NCBI GenBank assembly: GCA_026707325.1
Contig: JAPOXA010000141.1
Coordinates: 1 to 48,896 of the forward strand
Source: Acidobacteriota bacterium
GTDB lineage: Bacteria > Acidobacteriota > Thermoanaerobaculia > Multivoradales > Multivoraceae
Length of the DNA: 48,896 nucleotides
Reading direction: 5' to 3'
Part shown: piece after piece, positions 11,784-20,135 of the stretch
Layout of the letters: the number at the start of each line of letters is the position of its first letter
Numbering within the stretch: the first letter of the stretch is position 1
The notes under the pieces: model-generated
Told to the model about the DNA's origin: nothing
Databases searched by the model: none
The model's input: only the letters and a program-made list of their open reading frames with translations
Made by a program: the position numbers and the translations under genes

Positions 11784-12716
11784 ATGTTCTTCTTCAGACC
11801 AGAGCGGAACGAGGCCCCCGAGCAGGAAACGGCGACCCTGTCGCCCGAGCTGCTGGCGCGGATCAAGGCGATTCAGATCCGTACCCAGCGGCTGGTGACC
11901 GACGCGCTGGCCGGGGAGTACCACAGCGCCTTCAAGGGAAGGGGCATGGAGTTCGAGCAGGTGCGCGAGTACGCGCCAGGCGACGACATCCGCCATATCG
12001 ACTGGAACGTGACGGCGCGCATGTCGAGCCCGTTCGTCAAGGAACACCGCGAGGAACGGGAGTTGACGGTGATGCTGATCGTCGACGTGAGTTCCTCGGG
12101 GGCGTTCGGCACCTCCGGCAAACAGAAGCGGGAGGTCGTCGCCGAGCTGGCGGCCGTGCTCGCCTACCTCGCGATCCAGAACAACGACCGCGTGGGGATG
12201 ATCATCTTCTCGGACCGGATCGAGCGGTTCATTCCGCCGAAGAAGGGACGGGCGCACGTGTGGCGCGTGATCCGGGAAGTCCTGAGCTTCCAGCCCACGG
12301 GGCGCGGCACGGACCTGGACGGCGCGCTCGAGTACCTGGGACGGGTCGTGCGGCGCCGGTCGGTGGGGTTCGTCATTTCGGACTTCCTGGATTCAGGCTT
12401 CGGGGAGCGGTTGCGGGTGGCCGCACGGCGTCACGATCTGACCGCGATCCGCGTGCTGGATCAGCGAGAGGTGACCATGCCGCGCATGGGGCTCATCGAG
12501 CTCGAAGATGCGGAAACGGGCGAGACGCTGGTCATCGACACGGCGGACCGGCGGGTCTCGGAGAGTTTCGTACGGTTGGCCAGGCAGGACATGGAGCGGC
12601 GGACGGAGCAGTTCCGCCAGGCGGGGATCGGCGAGATCCAGGTCTGGGCCGACCGGCCGTGGATCGAGCCCCTGGTGCGCTACATGAGAGCGCGCGAGCA
12701 GTCGGTGCGGGTGTAG
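11784..12716 (+). CDS. DUF58 domain protein (VWA-like) of the Bat operon
   Basis: A 310-residue protein carrying the DUF58 signature: GEYHSAFKGRGMEFEQVREY, then PGDDIRHIDWNVTAR, then a von Willebrand A-like fold starting VMLIVDVSSSGAFG. In MoxR operons DUF58 proteins nearly always follow the ATPase and probably act with it on envelope VWA proteins. It has no signal peptide or membrane helix, so it is likely cytoplasmic or membrane-associated. The ATG at 11784 after GGGGAA is preferred over a TTG at 11760. It follows moxR by 34 bp and is separated from the next gene by two bases, so co-transcription is likely. Confidence 0.9.
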   Translation: MFFFRPERNEAPEQETATLSPELLARIKAIQIRTQRLVTDALAGEYHSAFKGRGMEFEQVREYAPGDDIRHIDWNVTARMSSPFVKEHREERELTVMLIVDVSSSGAFGTSGKQKREVVAELAAVLAYLAIQNNDRVGMIIFSDRIERFIPPKKGRAHVWRVIREVLSFQPTGRGTDLDGALEYLGRVVRRRSVGFVISDFLDSGFGERLRVAARRHDLTAIRVLDQREVTMPRMGLIELEDAETGETLVIDTADRRVSESFVRLARQDMERRTEQFRQAGIGEIQVWADRPWIEPLVRYMRAREQSVRV

Positions 12717-12718
12717 GC

Positions 12719-13741
12719 ATGGCGCCGGGAAACACGACCGCCTGGGTCACGGTGCCGTTTACCGCGGCGATGCTCGCTCTGTGCTGCGCCACCGGTGAAC
12801 CGACCGGCGATGCCGAAGCGAAGCCCCCCGCTGAACTGCGGGCCTCCGTGGACCGGCCCACCGCCACCACGGGCGACCTGATCACGTACACGGTGGAAGT
12901 GGAGCGGGACCCGGAGGTCGAGGTGGCGTTGGACGATCCTGGGGCGGACATCGCCGGTTTCCGCATCGTCGACCTGGGGCGGGCCCCGGTGGAGACCCTG
13001 GCTTCCGGGCGGCTCCTCGAGCGAAGGTGGTACGAACTTCGGGCCGACCTCGTGGGCTCCTACGTCCTGCCGGTGCTGACCGCGACCTACAGCGAGCCCT
13101 CCGGCCCCGGCGGCGATCTGGAAGCGGGGGAGATCTCCGTCGAGGTCGAGTCCGTGCTGCCTGACGACCGAAGCGAAGCGACCGACATCCGCGACATCAA
13201 GCCGCTGCGCAGAATCGACACGGTCGCGTCGTGGCTGTTGTGGACTGGGTTGGCCGTGGCCGTTGCCGCTCTCGGGCTGGCTGCGTGGTGGTGGTGGCGC
13301 CGCCGCCGACCGGACGGCGTTGCGGCCGGTGCGCCTCCGATTCCGCCCTACGACCTGGCGATTCGGGAGCTGGAGCGGTTGCGCCGGACGGACTTCTCCG
13401 ACCTGCGGGAACTCCGCCGCTACTACTTCGCTGTTTCATCGGTCGTCAGAACCTACGTCGAGGGCCGTTTCGGACTGAACGCGACCGACCTGACGACCGA
13501 GGAGATCCTGGGCCGGCTGGGCGGGTTGGGGCGGCTCGAGCCGTCGCAGGCAAGGCGCCTGGAGCGCTTCCTGGTCGCCACCGACCGGGTCAAGTTCGCG
13601 GCGCATCTGCCGGTGTCCGGGGAGATCGAGCGCACCTGGGAGCAGGCCCTGGGATTCGTCACGGCGACGCGGCCCAGGGAGGATCCGGAGGCAGGCGAGA
13701 GAGCGGCGCCGACCGCCGCTGACACGGGGAAGGCGGCATGA
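12719..13741 (+). CDS. Membrane-anchored Bat-operon protein with DUF4381/BatD-like layout
   Basis: A 340-residue protein. The N-terminus reads as a signal sequence with a possible lipobox (MLALCC near residues 17-22). A periplasmic beta-sandwich domain follows (RASVDRPTATTGDLITYTVE, similar to the domains of BatD), then a single membrane helix (about residues 174-193) and a short basic stop-transfer run RRRRP. A cytoplasmic helical domain contains LERLRRTDFSDLRELRRYYF, as in DUF4381-type proteins. It starts 2 bp after DUF58 and overlaps batA by 4 bp (ATGA). I infer an anchor or adaptor for the MoxR/VWA complex. The name BatD is kept for the larger gene downstream. Confidence 0.75.
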   Translation: MAPGNTTAWVTVPFTAAMLALCCATGEPTGDAEAKPPAELRASVDRPTATTGDLITYTVEVERDPEVEVALDDPGADIAGFRIVDLGRAPVETLASGRLLERRWYELRADLVGSYVLPVLTATYSEPSGPGGDLEAGEISVEVESVLPDDRSEATDIRDIKPLRRIDTVASWLLWTGLAVAVAALGLAAWWWWRRRRPDGVAAGAPPIPPYDLAIRELERLRRTDFSDLRELRRYYFAVSSVVRTYVEGRFGLNATDLTTEEILGRLGGLGRLEPSQARRLERFLVATDRVKFAAHLPVSGEIERTWEQALGFVTATRPREDPEAGERAAPTAADTGKAA

Positions 13742-14796
13742 CGGAACAGCTCGTCTTCGCCGATGCGCGCTGGCTCTGGGTGCTGCTTCCGCTGTACGTG
13801 ATCTGGGCGGTCCTGTGGTGGCTCCGGCCGCGACTGCGCCAGGTCGCGGCGAAGCGCGGCGCCGGTGGCGACAGCGCGGCGGTGGCGTATTCCTCCCTTG
13901 GCCATGCCCTGCGAACCCCGCGCTCCGGCACGCTGACGGCGCGCCGACTGGTCTCGGCTCTGCGGCTTCTCGTCGTTGCTCTCGTCCTGCTTGCCGTGAT
14001 GCGGCCGCAGACCGGCCGCGCGTTGACCGAAGTGAGTACGGAGGGAATCGACATCGTGCTCGTGATCGACACCTCGGGTTCGATGCGGGCGCTGGACCTG
14101 GATGCGCACGAACGTTCGCTGAGTCGCCGGAGGGACCGGCTCGAGGTGGCGAAGGGGGTCGTCGAAACGTTCATCGCCGCCCGGCCGAATGACCGGGTCG
14201 GTCTGGTCGTGTTCGGCGAGGAGGCCTTCACCCAGTGTCCGCTGACCCTCGACCACGGGGTCGCGGCCACGTTCCTCGAGCAGTTGGAGATCGGCATGGC
14301 CGGGGATGCCACGGCAATCGGATCGGCGGTCGGCGTCGCCACCAAGCGTCTCAAGGACTCGGACGCGGAGTCGAAGGTGGCGATCCTGCTCACGGACGGG
14401 CGGAGCAACGCCGGTTCCCTGTCGCCGCTGCGAGCCGCCGAAGCGGCGTCGGCGCTAGGCGTCCGGCTCTACACGATCGGCGTCGGCACCAGGGGACAGG
14501 CGCCCTTCGTGGTCGAGACCGGCTTCGGGCCACGGGTCGTCTATCAGGACGTGGAGATCGACGAAGAGACCCTGCGGCGGATGGCGGACACGACAGGCGG
14601 CGCGTACTACCGGGCCGAGGACGAGGCGGGGCTGGAGCAGATCTACGAACGGATCGACGAACTCGAGAAGACGGAGATCAGCCAGGAGTCCTACATGGAG
14701 TACGAGGAACGGTTCGCCTGGCTGGTGGCGCCGGCCGTGTTCCTGCTGCTGCTCGAGGTCGTGCTGCTCGATACCCGCCTGAGGAAGCTGCCGTGA
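13738..14796 (+). CDS. batA: BatA-type von Willebrand factor A domain membrane protein
   Basis: A 352-residue inner-membrane protein. Membrane helices near the N-terminus (LWVLLPLYVIWAVLWWL and LVSALRLLVVALVLLAVM) and C-terminus (WLVAPAVFLLLLEVVLL) bracket a VWA domain with an intact metal-ion-dependent adhesion site: VIDTSGSMRALDL, then a Thr in GDATAIGSAVGVA and Asp in LLTDGRSNAG. Bat proteins (named for aerotolerance in Bacteroides) are linked to oxidative or envelope stress, but their molecular role is not established. The start overlaps the previous stop (ATGA) and the end overlaps the next start (GTGA), indicating coupled translation. Confidence 0.9.
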   Translation: MTEQLVFADARWLWVLLPLYVIWAVLWWLRPRLRQVAAKRGAGGDSAAVAYSSLGHALRTPRSGTLTARRLVSALRLLVVALVLLAVMRPQTGRALTEVSTEGIDIVLVIDTSGSMRALDLDAHERSLSRRRDRLEVAKGVVETFIAARPNDRVGLVVFGEEAFTQCPLTLDHGVAATFLEQLEIGMAGDATAIGSAVGVATKRLKDSDAESKVAILLTDGRSNAGSLSPLRAAEAASALGVRLYTIGVGTRGQAPFVVETGFGPRVVYQDVEIDEETLRRMADTTGGAYYRAEDEAGLEQIYERIDELEKTEISQESYMEYEERFAWLVAPAVFLLLLEVVLLDTRLRKLP

Positions 14797-15974
14797 CCGG
14801 TGGGTCGGCAGCCGGCGACACGGCAGCCCGCGACACTGTGCCGGACGGCGCCGGCCCGCGCCGCTGGGAGCTGCTGGCGCTGACCCCGGCCCTGCTGCTG
14901 GCCGGCGGCTGCGAGATGCGGACGGGCCGGCCGGACGCGCTCTGGCTGCTGTGGCTCGGCCCGGCGCTCCTGCTGTTCTACGTCTACGCGTTCCGCACAC
15001 GCGCGCGCCTGCTCGGTCGTTTCGCTTCCCGTGAGATGCTGCCGGGGTTGATCGCCGGGGTGAGCCGGCCGAGACGGCGCCTGAAGGCGGTCCTCGTGCT
15101 CGTCGCGGTGCTCGCGCTCGTGGCGTCTCTGGCGCAGCCGCGCTGGGGTTTCGTGTGGGAGGAGGTGCACCGGGAGGGCGTCGACATCGTGGTCGCCCTC
15201 GACGTCTCGGACTCGATGCTCGTGCTGGACGCGGAGTCGGGCGGCGAACTGAGCCGGCTCGAACGCGCCCGGCGCGAGATCGCCGATCTGCTTCAGCGGC
15301 TCGAAGGAGACCGGATAGCGCTGGTTGCTTTCGCCGGCAGCGCGTTCCTGGAACTGCCCCTGACCCTGGACTACTCGGCGGCGTCGCTGTTTCTCGAAGC
15401 GATGGAGCCGGACCTGATTCCGGTCAAGGGCACGGCGATCGGTGAGGCGCTCCGCGTTTCGCTGGAGGCCTTCGACCGGGTGGCCCAGACCGGATCGCGG
15501 AAGTCGCGCGCGATCATCCTGATCACCGACGGCGAGGATCATCTGGGCGAGGCGCAGGACGTCGCCGAGGCCGCCGCCGAGGCGGGAGTGCGCATCTTCG
15601 CGATCGGCATCGGACGGGACGAGGGCGCGCCCATACCCAGGGAGGGAGGCGGTTTCCGCACCGACCGCCGGGGCGAGATCGTCCTGAGCCGGCTCGATGA
15701 AGCGGCATTGCAGCGTATCGCCCTGACCACGGGCGGCCGCTATGTCCGCTCGGTGACTGGCGACGTGGATCTCGAGCAGATCTACGCTCAGGGCATCAAG
15801 GCGCAGTTGGAGGACCAGGAGTTGGGTTCCAGCCGGCAGCAGCGCTGGGAGGAACGATTCCAGTGGCTGCTGGTCATAGCGCTCGGGGCGCTGATGCTCG
15901 AGCCGCTGATCGGCGAGCGTCTGCGGCGACGTGGCCCCGGGCAGGAGGGGAGGAACGATGCCGCGGTTGCGTGA
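14793..15974 (+). CDS. batB: BatB-type von Willebrand factor A domain membrane protein
   Basis: A 393-residue paralogue of BatA. The GTG at 14793 overlaps the batA stop (GTGA); an alternative ATG at 14916 would remove a hydrophobic first segment. Helices near WLLWLGPALLLFYVYAF and AVLVLVAVLALVASLA precede a VWA domain with VVALDVSDSMLVLD (MIDAS), a Thr in VKGTAIGEAL and ILITDGEDH. A C-terminal helix follows (WLLVIALGALMLEPLI). Together with BatA it probably forms the membrane part of the complex acted on by MoxR. The N-terminal LLLAGGC may be a lipobox, but that would be unusual for this family. Confidence 0.88.
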   Translation: MTGGSAAGDTAARDTVPDGAGPRRWELLALTPALLLAGGCEMRTGRPDALWLLWLGPALLLFYVYAFRTRARLLGRFASREMLPGLIAGVSRPRRRLKAVLVLVAVLALVASLAQPRWGFVWEEVHREGVDIVVALDVSDSMLVLDAESGGELSRLERARREIADLLQRLEGDRIALVAFAGSAFLELPLTLDYSAASLFLEAMEPDLIPVKGTAIGEALRVSLEAFDRVAQTGSRKSRAIILITDGEDHLGEAQDVAEAAAEAGVRIFAIGIGRDEGAPIPREGGGFRTDRRGEIVLSRLDEAALQRIALTTGGRYVRSVTGDVDLEQIYAQGIKAQLEDQELGSSRQQRWEERFQWLLVIALGALMLEPLIGERLRRRGPGQEGRNDAAVA

Positions 15975-16857
15975 TCCCGTGAGCGGGCGCCGATGCATGG
16001 CCCCGGCCGCACCCTGGCTGCCGGGGCTTGGGCTGCTCCTCCTTCCGGTCGCCGTCGCGGCGCAGGCGCCGGACGAGGAGCCGGAAGCTCCGCCGGTCGA
16101 GTACGCATCGCCCTACGCGGCCTGGGACGCGGGCGCCTACGACCAGGCCCTGAGAGGGTTCGCGGACCACCAGACGGAGCTGCCGGACGATCCCGAGCTG
16201 AGCCTGAACGTCGGCGCCGCCCACTACAAGCTGAACGACTTCGAAGCGGCGGACAGTCAGTTCTACCGGGCCGCGGCCATCGGTGATGACGAACTGCGTG
16301 CCCAGGCGCTCTACAACCTGGGCAACAGCGCCTACCGTCAGGACAGGCTCGAGGACGCGGTTGACTTCTACGTGGCCTCACTCGAGGCGAATCCCGACGA
16401 CCTCGACGCGAAGTTCAACCTGGAGTTCGTGCGCGAGGAGATGCGGCAACGCCAGCAGCAGAATCAGGACGGTCAGGACCAGCAGCAGAACGAGCAGCAG
16501 GATCAGGAGCAGGAGCAGGACGACCAGGGCGCGCAGCAGCAGTCGGAGGGGGATCACGGTCAGGAAGAGCAACCGTCCGGTCAGGAGCAGGACCCGGGCG
16601 ACCAGGGACAGGACCGGCAACCGCAGGGTGGCGAGGATCCGCAGGACAGCGACGGGGACGGCAGCCCGGACGCTGAGGACCCGGAACCGCAGTCCGACGA
16701 ACCGCAGAGCGGTAGCCAGGGCCGCCCTCAGGAACCGCGGCCGGGCATGACGCCGGAGGAGGCGGAGCGCTATCTGCAGGCTTTGGAGGAGGGCCGGCCG
16801 GACCCGACCCGCCGGGGGCAGCGCGGGCGTCGAAGCCGCCTGGCGAAGGACTGGTAG
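15958..16857 (+). CDS. batC: BatC-type TPR protein with Gln/Asp-rich low-complexity tail
   Basis: A 299-residue exported or periplasm-facing protein. The ATG at 15958 follows a very strong ribosome site (GGAGGGGAGG) and lies inside the end of batB. Signal peptide: APWLPGLGLLLLPVAVAAQA. Residues about 45-155 hold TPR helices (LSLNVGAAHYKLNDFEAADS, ALYNLGNSAYRQDRLEDAVD). A tail of roughly 110 residues consists almost only of Gln, Glu, Asp, Gly, Pro and Ser, typical of BatC proteins. The last part (MTPEEAERYLQALEEG) is the short C-terminal motif often seen in BatC. TPR domains likely bind other Bat proteins; the disordered tail may be a flexible linker. Confidence 0.88.
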   Translation: MPRLRDPVSGRRCMAPAAPWLPGLGLLLLPVAVAAQAPDEEPEAPPVEYASPYAAWDAGAYDQALRGFADHQTELPDDPELSLNVGAAHYKLNDFEAADSQFYRAAAIGDDELRAQALYNLGNSAYRQDRLEDAVDFYVASLEANPDDLDAKFNLEFVREEMRQRQQQNQDGQDQQQNEQQDQEQEQDDQGAQQQSEGDHGQEEQPSGQEQDPGDQGQDRQPQGGEDPQDSDGDGSPDAEDPEPQSDEPQSGSQGRPQEPRPGMTPEEAERYLQALEEGRPDPTRRGQRGRRSRLAKDW

Positions 16858-16861
16858 CGCG

Positions 16862-18688
16862 ATGGACACAAGCACGCACGGGCGGTCATTCGACTGGCGC
16901 CGCGTCGCGGCCCTTGTCGCCTGGACCTTCCTGCTGGTCCAGGCCGGGGCCGAGTCTCAGGAGCCGGATCGGATACGGGTCACCGTCGACCGCAATCAGG
17001 TCGCCCTGGGCGACCAGCTCTACCTGACGATCAGGATCGAAGGTTCGCCTGACGAACCGCCGGGCCTGCCCGAGCTGCCGGACTTCCGCGTCCTCTCGCG
17101 TGGTGAGCGTCGCGACATGCAGATCACGAACGGCCGGGTCAGCAACAGTACGTCCTACAACTACCTGCTGATCCCCACACGGGCCGGCAGCTACGAGATC
17201 GGTCCCGCGACCGCCCGGATCGACGGTGTGGAGGTCCGGAGCCGGCCGTTCACGATTCAGGTCGCCGACGCCGGGGGCCAGTACGACGAGCAGGACCGGG
17301 ATCTCTTCGTTACCGCGACCGTGTCGACGGATCGACCGTGGCAGGGCCAGCAGGTCATCTACGCCTGGCGTTTCTACAGCCGCGTGCCCGTGGGGCAGGG
17401 ATCGATCGAGTCGATGGACTTCGGCAGCGACGTCGTGGTCGAAGACCTCGGCGACGTGCGGCAGTTCTCGACCTCGATCGACGGTGTCCAGTACTCGGTG
17501 AACGAGGTGCGCAAGGCGCTGTTTCCCCAGCGATCCGGCGAGTTGACCCTGCCGCAGACCCAGCTCCGGGTGCAGGTGGAAGTCGAGCAGGCTCGCCGGC
17601 CAAGCCGGAGGCGCAGCATCTTCGACGACTTCGACAGTCTGCTCGGATCGGGCGGCCGCTGGGCGACGAAGTATCTGCTCACGGAGCCTCTGACGCTCGA
17701 TGTGCAGCCGCTCCCGCCGGCGCCCGACGGTTGGAACGGGCTGGTCGGAGACTTCGAGATCCGGGCTTCGCTCAGCCGGCGCGAGCTGCAGGTGGGGCAG
17801 TCGGCCACGCTCGAGGTTCGGGTCGGCGGCACCGGCAACGTGCAGCTCCTGACCGAGCCCGACATCCCGGAACTGCCGGCGTTCAAGATCTATCCGGACC
17901 AGCCGGACGCGAGCATCGACCGCAGCGGCCGCGTGCTGACCGGCCGCAAGGTGTTCCGACGGGCTCTGGTCCCGCTGGTGGCGGGACCCCTCGATGTTCC
18001 GCCGATCGATCTCGTCTACTTCGATCCCGAGCTCGGCGATTACGCGACTCGCTCGACGGAGCGCATCGACTTCGATGTCGCGCCCGCCGAGGGCGAGGAG
18101 GAGCTGATGCTCACCGAGTCGCTGGCCCCGACCACGGGCAAGGTGGCGGTTCGGATCCTGGCCGACGACATCCTGCCGATTCGTCGGGCGGCGGCCGGCA
18201 TCGTCTCGGCCACGCCTCTGGGGTGGCGTCTGTGGTTCTGGTTTGCCGGCGGCGTCCTGCCGCCCCTGATGTACCTGGCCTTGCTCGCGCGCCATCGACG
18301 CGAACGCCGCTACGCCGCCGACAGGACGCTGCGCCGGCGCCAGCGGGCGCTGCGCGACGCACTCTCGGTTGCGAGGAGACTCCGCTCCGGCGCGGGGCCC
18401 GCTTCCGCTGCGGAGGCCTCCCGGATCGTGCGTCGCTACGTCGGCGACAAGCTCGGTGTCGAGGGCTCCGCGCTGACGCCGTCGGAGGCGGAGACTGCGC
18501 TGGTCCGGGCTGCCGTGGATGACGCTCTGGCGGCGCGTTGCCGGACACTGCTGGAGCGACTCGAGGCGGCCCAGTACGGCCTGGCGCCGGTGGCGGGCGG
18601 CGGTGGGCTGGCGGCGGAAACCAGCACCGAAGGCCTGAGCGATCTGATCAAGGCCCTCGACAGGCAGTTGCGGGGCCGCCAACCATGA
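16862..18688 (+). CDS. batD: BatD (oxygen tolerance) protein
   Basis: A 608-residue inner-membrane protein with a large periplasmic part. Signal peptide: RVAALVAWTFLLVQAGAES. Beta-sandwich domains follow: IRVTVDRNQVALGDQLYLTI, then a second related domain near RASLSRRELQVGQSATLEVR. This repeat of an immunoglobulin-like fold is the BatD signature. A membrane helix lies near residues 456-475 (LWFWFAGGVLPPLMYLALLA), followed by a cytoplasmic basic helical tail. It starts 4 bp after batC and its stop overlaps the next start (ATGA). The role is inferred from the operon: part of the Bat envelope stress complex. Confidence 0.9.
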   Translation: MDTSTHGRSFDWRRVAALVAWTFLLVQAGAESQEPDRIRVTVDRNQVALGDQLYLTIRIEGSPDEPPGLPELPDFRVLSRGERRDMQITNGRVSNSTSYNYLLIPTRAGSYEIGPATARIDGVEVRSRPFTIQVADAGGQYDEQDRDLFVTATVSTDRPWQGQQVIYAWRFYSRVPVGQGSIESMDFGSDVVVEDLGDVRQFSTSIDGVQYSVNEVRKALFPQRSGELTLPQTQLRVQVEVEQARRPSRRRSIFDDFDSLLGSGGRWATKYLLTEPLTLDVQPLPPAPDGWNGLVGDFEIRASLSRRELQVGQSATLEVRVGGTGNVQLLTEPDIPELPAFKIYPDQPDASIDRSGRVLTGRKVFRRALVPLVAGPLDVPPIDLVYFDPELGDYATRSTERIDFDVAPAEGEEELMLTESLAPTTGKVAVRILADDILPIRRAAAGIVSATPLGWRLWFWFAGGVLPPLMYLALLARHRRERRYAADRTLRRRQRALRDALSVARRLRSGAGPASAAEASRIVRRYVGDKLGVEGSALTPSEAETALVRAAVDDALAARCRTLLERLEAAQYGLAPVAGGGGLAAETSTEGLSDLIKALDRQLRGRQP

Positions 18689-19506
18689 GACGTGCCCCCA
18701 TGAGAAGGGTCGCGATTCTCGCCCTGTTCGGCGCGGCCGCGGCCATCCCGGCTCTTTCCCAGGACGAGGAAACGCCTGTGGTCACCGAGGCCCAGCCGGC
18801 CGAGGGAGCCCCGGCGGCGCCGGAACCGGCCGAACTCTGGGTCAACGGCAACGCTGCGTACGAGGCGGGCGACTTCGGCCGAGCCGTCGCCCTCTATCGC
18901 GCGATGCGCGAGATGGGGATAGACAACGGCCACCTGCACTACAACCTGGGAAACGCCTACTTGCGCGCCGGCGAACTGGGCCGTTCCATCGCTTCCTACC
19001 GTCGCTCGCTGAGGCTCCTGCCGCGCGACGAAGACGCCGACGCAAACCTGACGTTCGCTCGCCGGAGCGCGCGCGATGAGATTGCACCGCCGGAGCCTCC
19101 CGTGCTCCTCCGCACCGTTCTGTTCTGGCACTACAGTCTGGCCCCGGTCGAGGTCCTGAGGAGCGCGGTGCTTGTCGGTGTCGGCTTCTGGATCGTGCTC
19201 GCGCTTCGGCTCTACCGGCCGGCATCGGAGGTGCTTCGCTGGTCCGCGGTCTGCCTGCTCGCGGTCGGTCTCGCGCTGGCCGGTTCGCTCGTGGCCCACG
19301 CCGCCTTCAGCTCCCCGGTCGCGGTCGTGCTTCCGCAGGAGATCGACCTCCACGCCGCGGCCGGCGAGGGTTCGGTGGTCCGATTCCAGCTCCACGCCGG
19401 TACGGAAGTGCGCGTGATCGAGCAACGTCCGGAGTGGGTCCGCATCGAACTGCCGGACGGAGAGCGGGGCTGGTCGATGCGGCAGTATCTGGAGGTCGTC
19501 GAGTGA
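18685..19506 (+). CDS. batE: BatE-type TPR and SH3b membrane protein
   Basis: A 273-residue protein ending the Bat operon. A short signal-like N-terminus (VAILALFGAAAAIPALSQ) is followed by TPR helices (ELWVNGNAAYEAGDFGRAVA; HLHYNLGNAYLRAGELGRSI). Two membrane helices (about residues 150-170 and 182-205) come next, then a C-terminal bacterial SH3-like domain (VVRFQLHAGTEVRVIEQRPE, then GWSMRQYLEVVE). This TPR-TM-SH3 order matches BatE. The start overlaps batD by 4 bp (ATGA). It converges on the NUDIX gene with only 3 bp between the stops, so there is no room for a separate terminator. Confidence 0.87.
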   Translation: MRRAPMRRVAILALFGAAAAIPALSQDEETPVVTEAQPAEGAPAAPEPAELWVNGNAAYEAGDFGRAVALYRAMREMGIDNGHLHYNLGNAYLRAGELGRSIASYRRSLRLLPRDEDADANLTFARRSARDEIAPPEPPVLLRTVLFWHYSLAPVEVLRSAVLVGVGFWIVLALRLYRPASEVLRWSAVCLLAVGLALAGSLVAHAAFSSPVAVVLPQEIDLHAAAGEGSVVRFQLHAGTEVRVIEQRPEWVRIELPDGERGWSMRQYLEVVE

Positions 19507-19509
19507 GTG

Positions 19510-20115
19510 CTACCGCCGGCCGTTCGCGGCGAACGGGCGCTGCAGGATCTCGAAGAAGGCGACCAGGAAGCGGAACGTGAGGCCCCAGACGATGTGCCGT
19601 TTCGGGTCGCCGACGACGACGCCGGGGAAGCTGACTTCGGGATAGGGCGGATGGCGGTAGTCGATGACCCGCTCCGGGTCCTCGAACCAGGCCAGCGGCA
19701 CCCAGAGGGTCTCGGCGACCTCGTAGTTCAGGACCAGGTCGTTGCCGGTTCGGTCCCCGACTTCGTAGACGAACGCCGCGATCCGCAGTTGCCGGCCCTG
19801 GCCGGCGCGTTGTCCGGTCTGGTCGTCGAGCCGGCCGATCAGATGGGCGCCTTCAAGCGACAGGCCCACTTCCTCGACCGTCTCGCGTTCGGCGGTGTGC
19901 CTCAGGTCGCGGTCGGTTTCGTCGTGCCGGCCGCCCGGAAAGGCCATTTGCCCCGACCAGGGGTCCTGCGGCTTCTTCGACCGCTCGATGAACAGCGCTT
20001 CCGGTCCGGCAGTCGACGGACGCAGCACCATCGCCACGCTCGCCTCGAACGCGGCCGGCGGGAGGATCGTCGGTTCGTAGGCAGCCAGCCTTCGCCGGAT
20101 GTCGCCGATGTTCAT
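19510..20115 (-). CDS. NUDIX hydrolase, CoA pyrophosphatase-like
   Basis: A 201-residue cytoplasmic NUDIX enzyme. The box is present as MAFPGGRHDETDRDL followed by HTAERETVEEVGL, which supplies the Glu residues that bind Mg2+. The block preceding it (EALFIERSKKPQDPWSGQM) and the spacing match the NudL/YeaB group that cleaves coenzyme A and its thioesters. The C-terminal VWGLTFRFLVAFFEIL fits the same group. The frame is open far upstream, but the ATG at 20115 gives the normal family length and lies in the gap after the epoxide-hydrolase gene, 20 bp downstream of that stop. Other NUDIX substrates cannot be excluded. Confidence 0.87.
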   Translation of the reverse strand: MNIGDIRRRLAAYEPTILPPAAFEASVAMVLRPSTAGPEALFIERSKKPQDPWSGQMAFPGGRHDETDRDLRHTAERETVEEVGLSLEGAHLIGRLDDQTGQRAGQGRQLRIAAFVYEVGDRTGNDLVLNYEVAETLWVPLAWFEDPERVIDYRHPPYPEVSFPGVVVGDPKRHIVWGLTFRFLVAFFEILQRPFAANGRR

Positions 20116-20135
20116 GGCGCGCCGAGGCGAGGCGC

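Noticed and set aside
16441..16740. Low-complexity repeat stretch rich in CAG and GAC triplets
   Set aside because: It is the Gln/Asp-rich coding tail of batC, not a separate repeat element.
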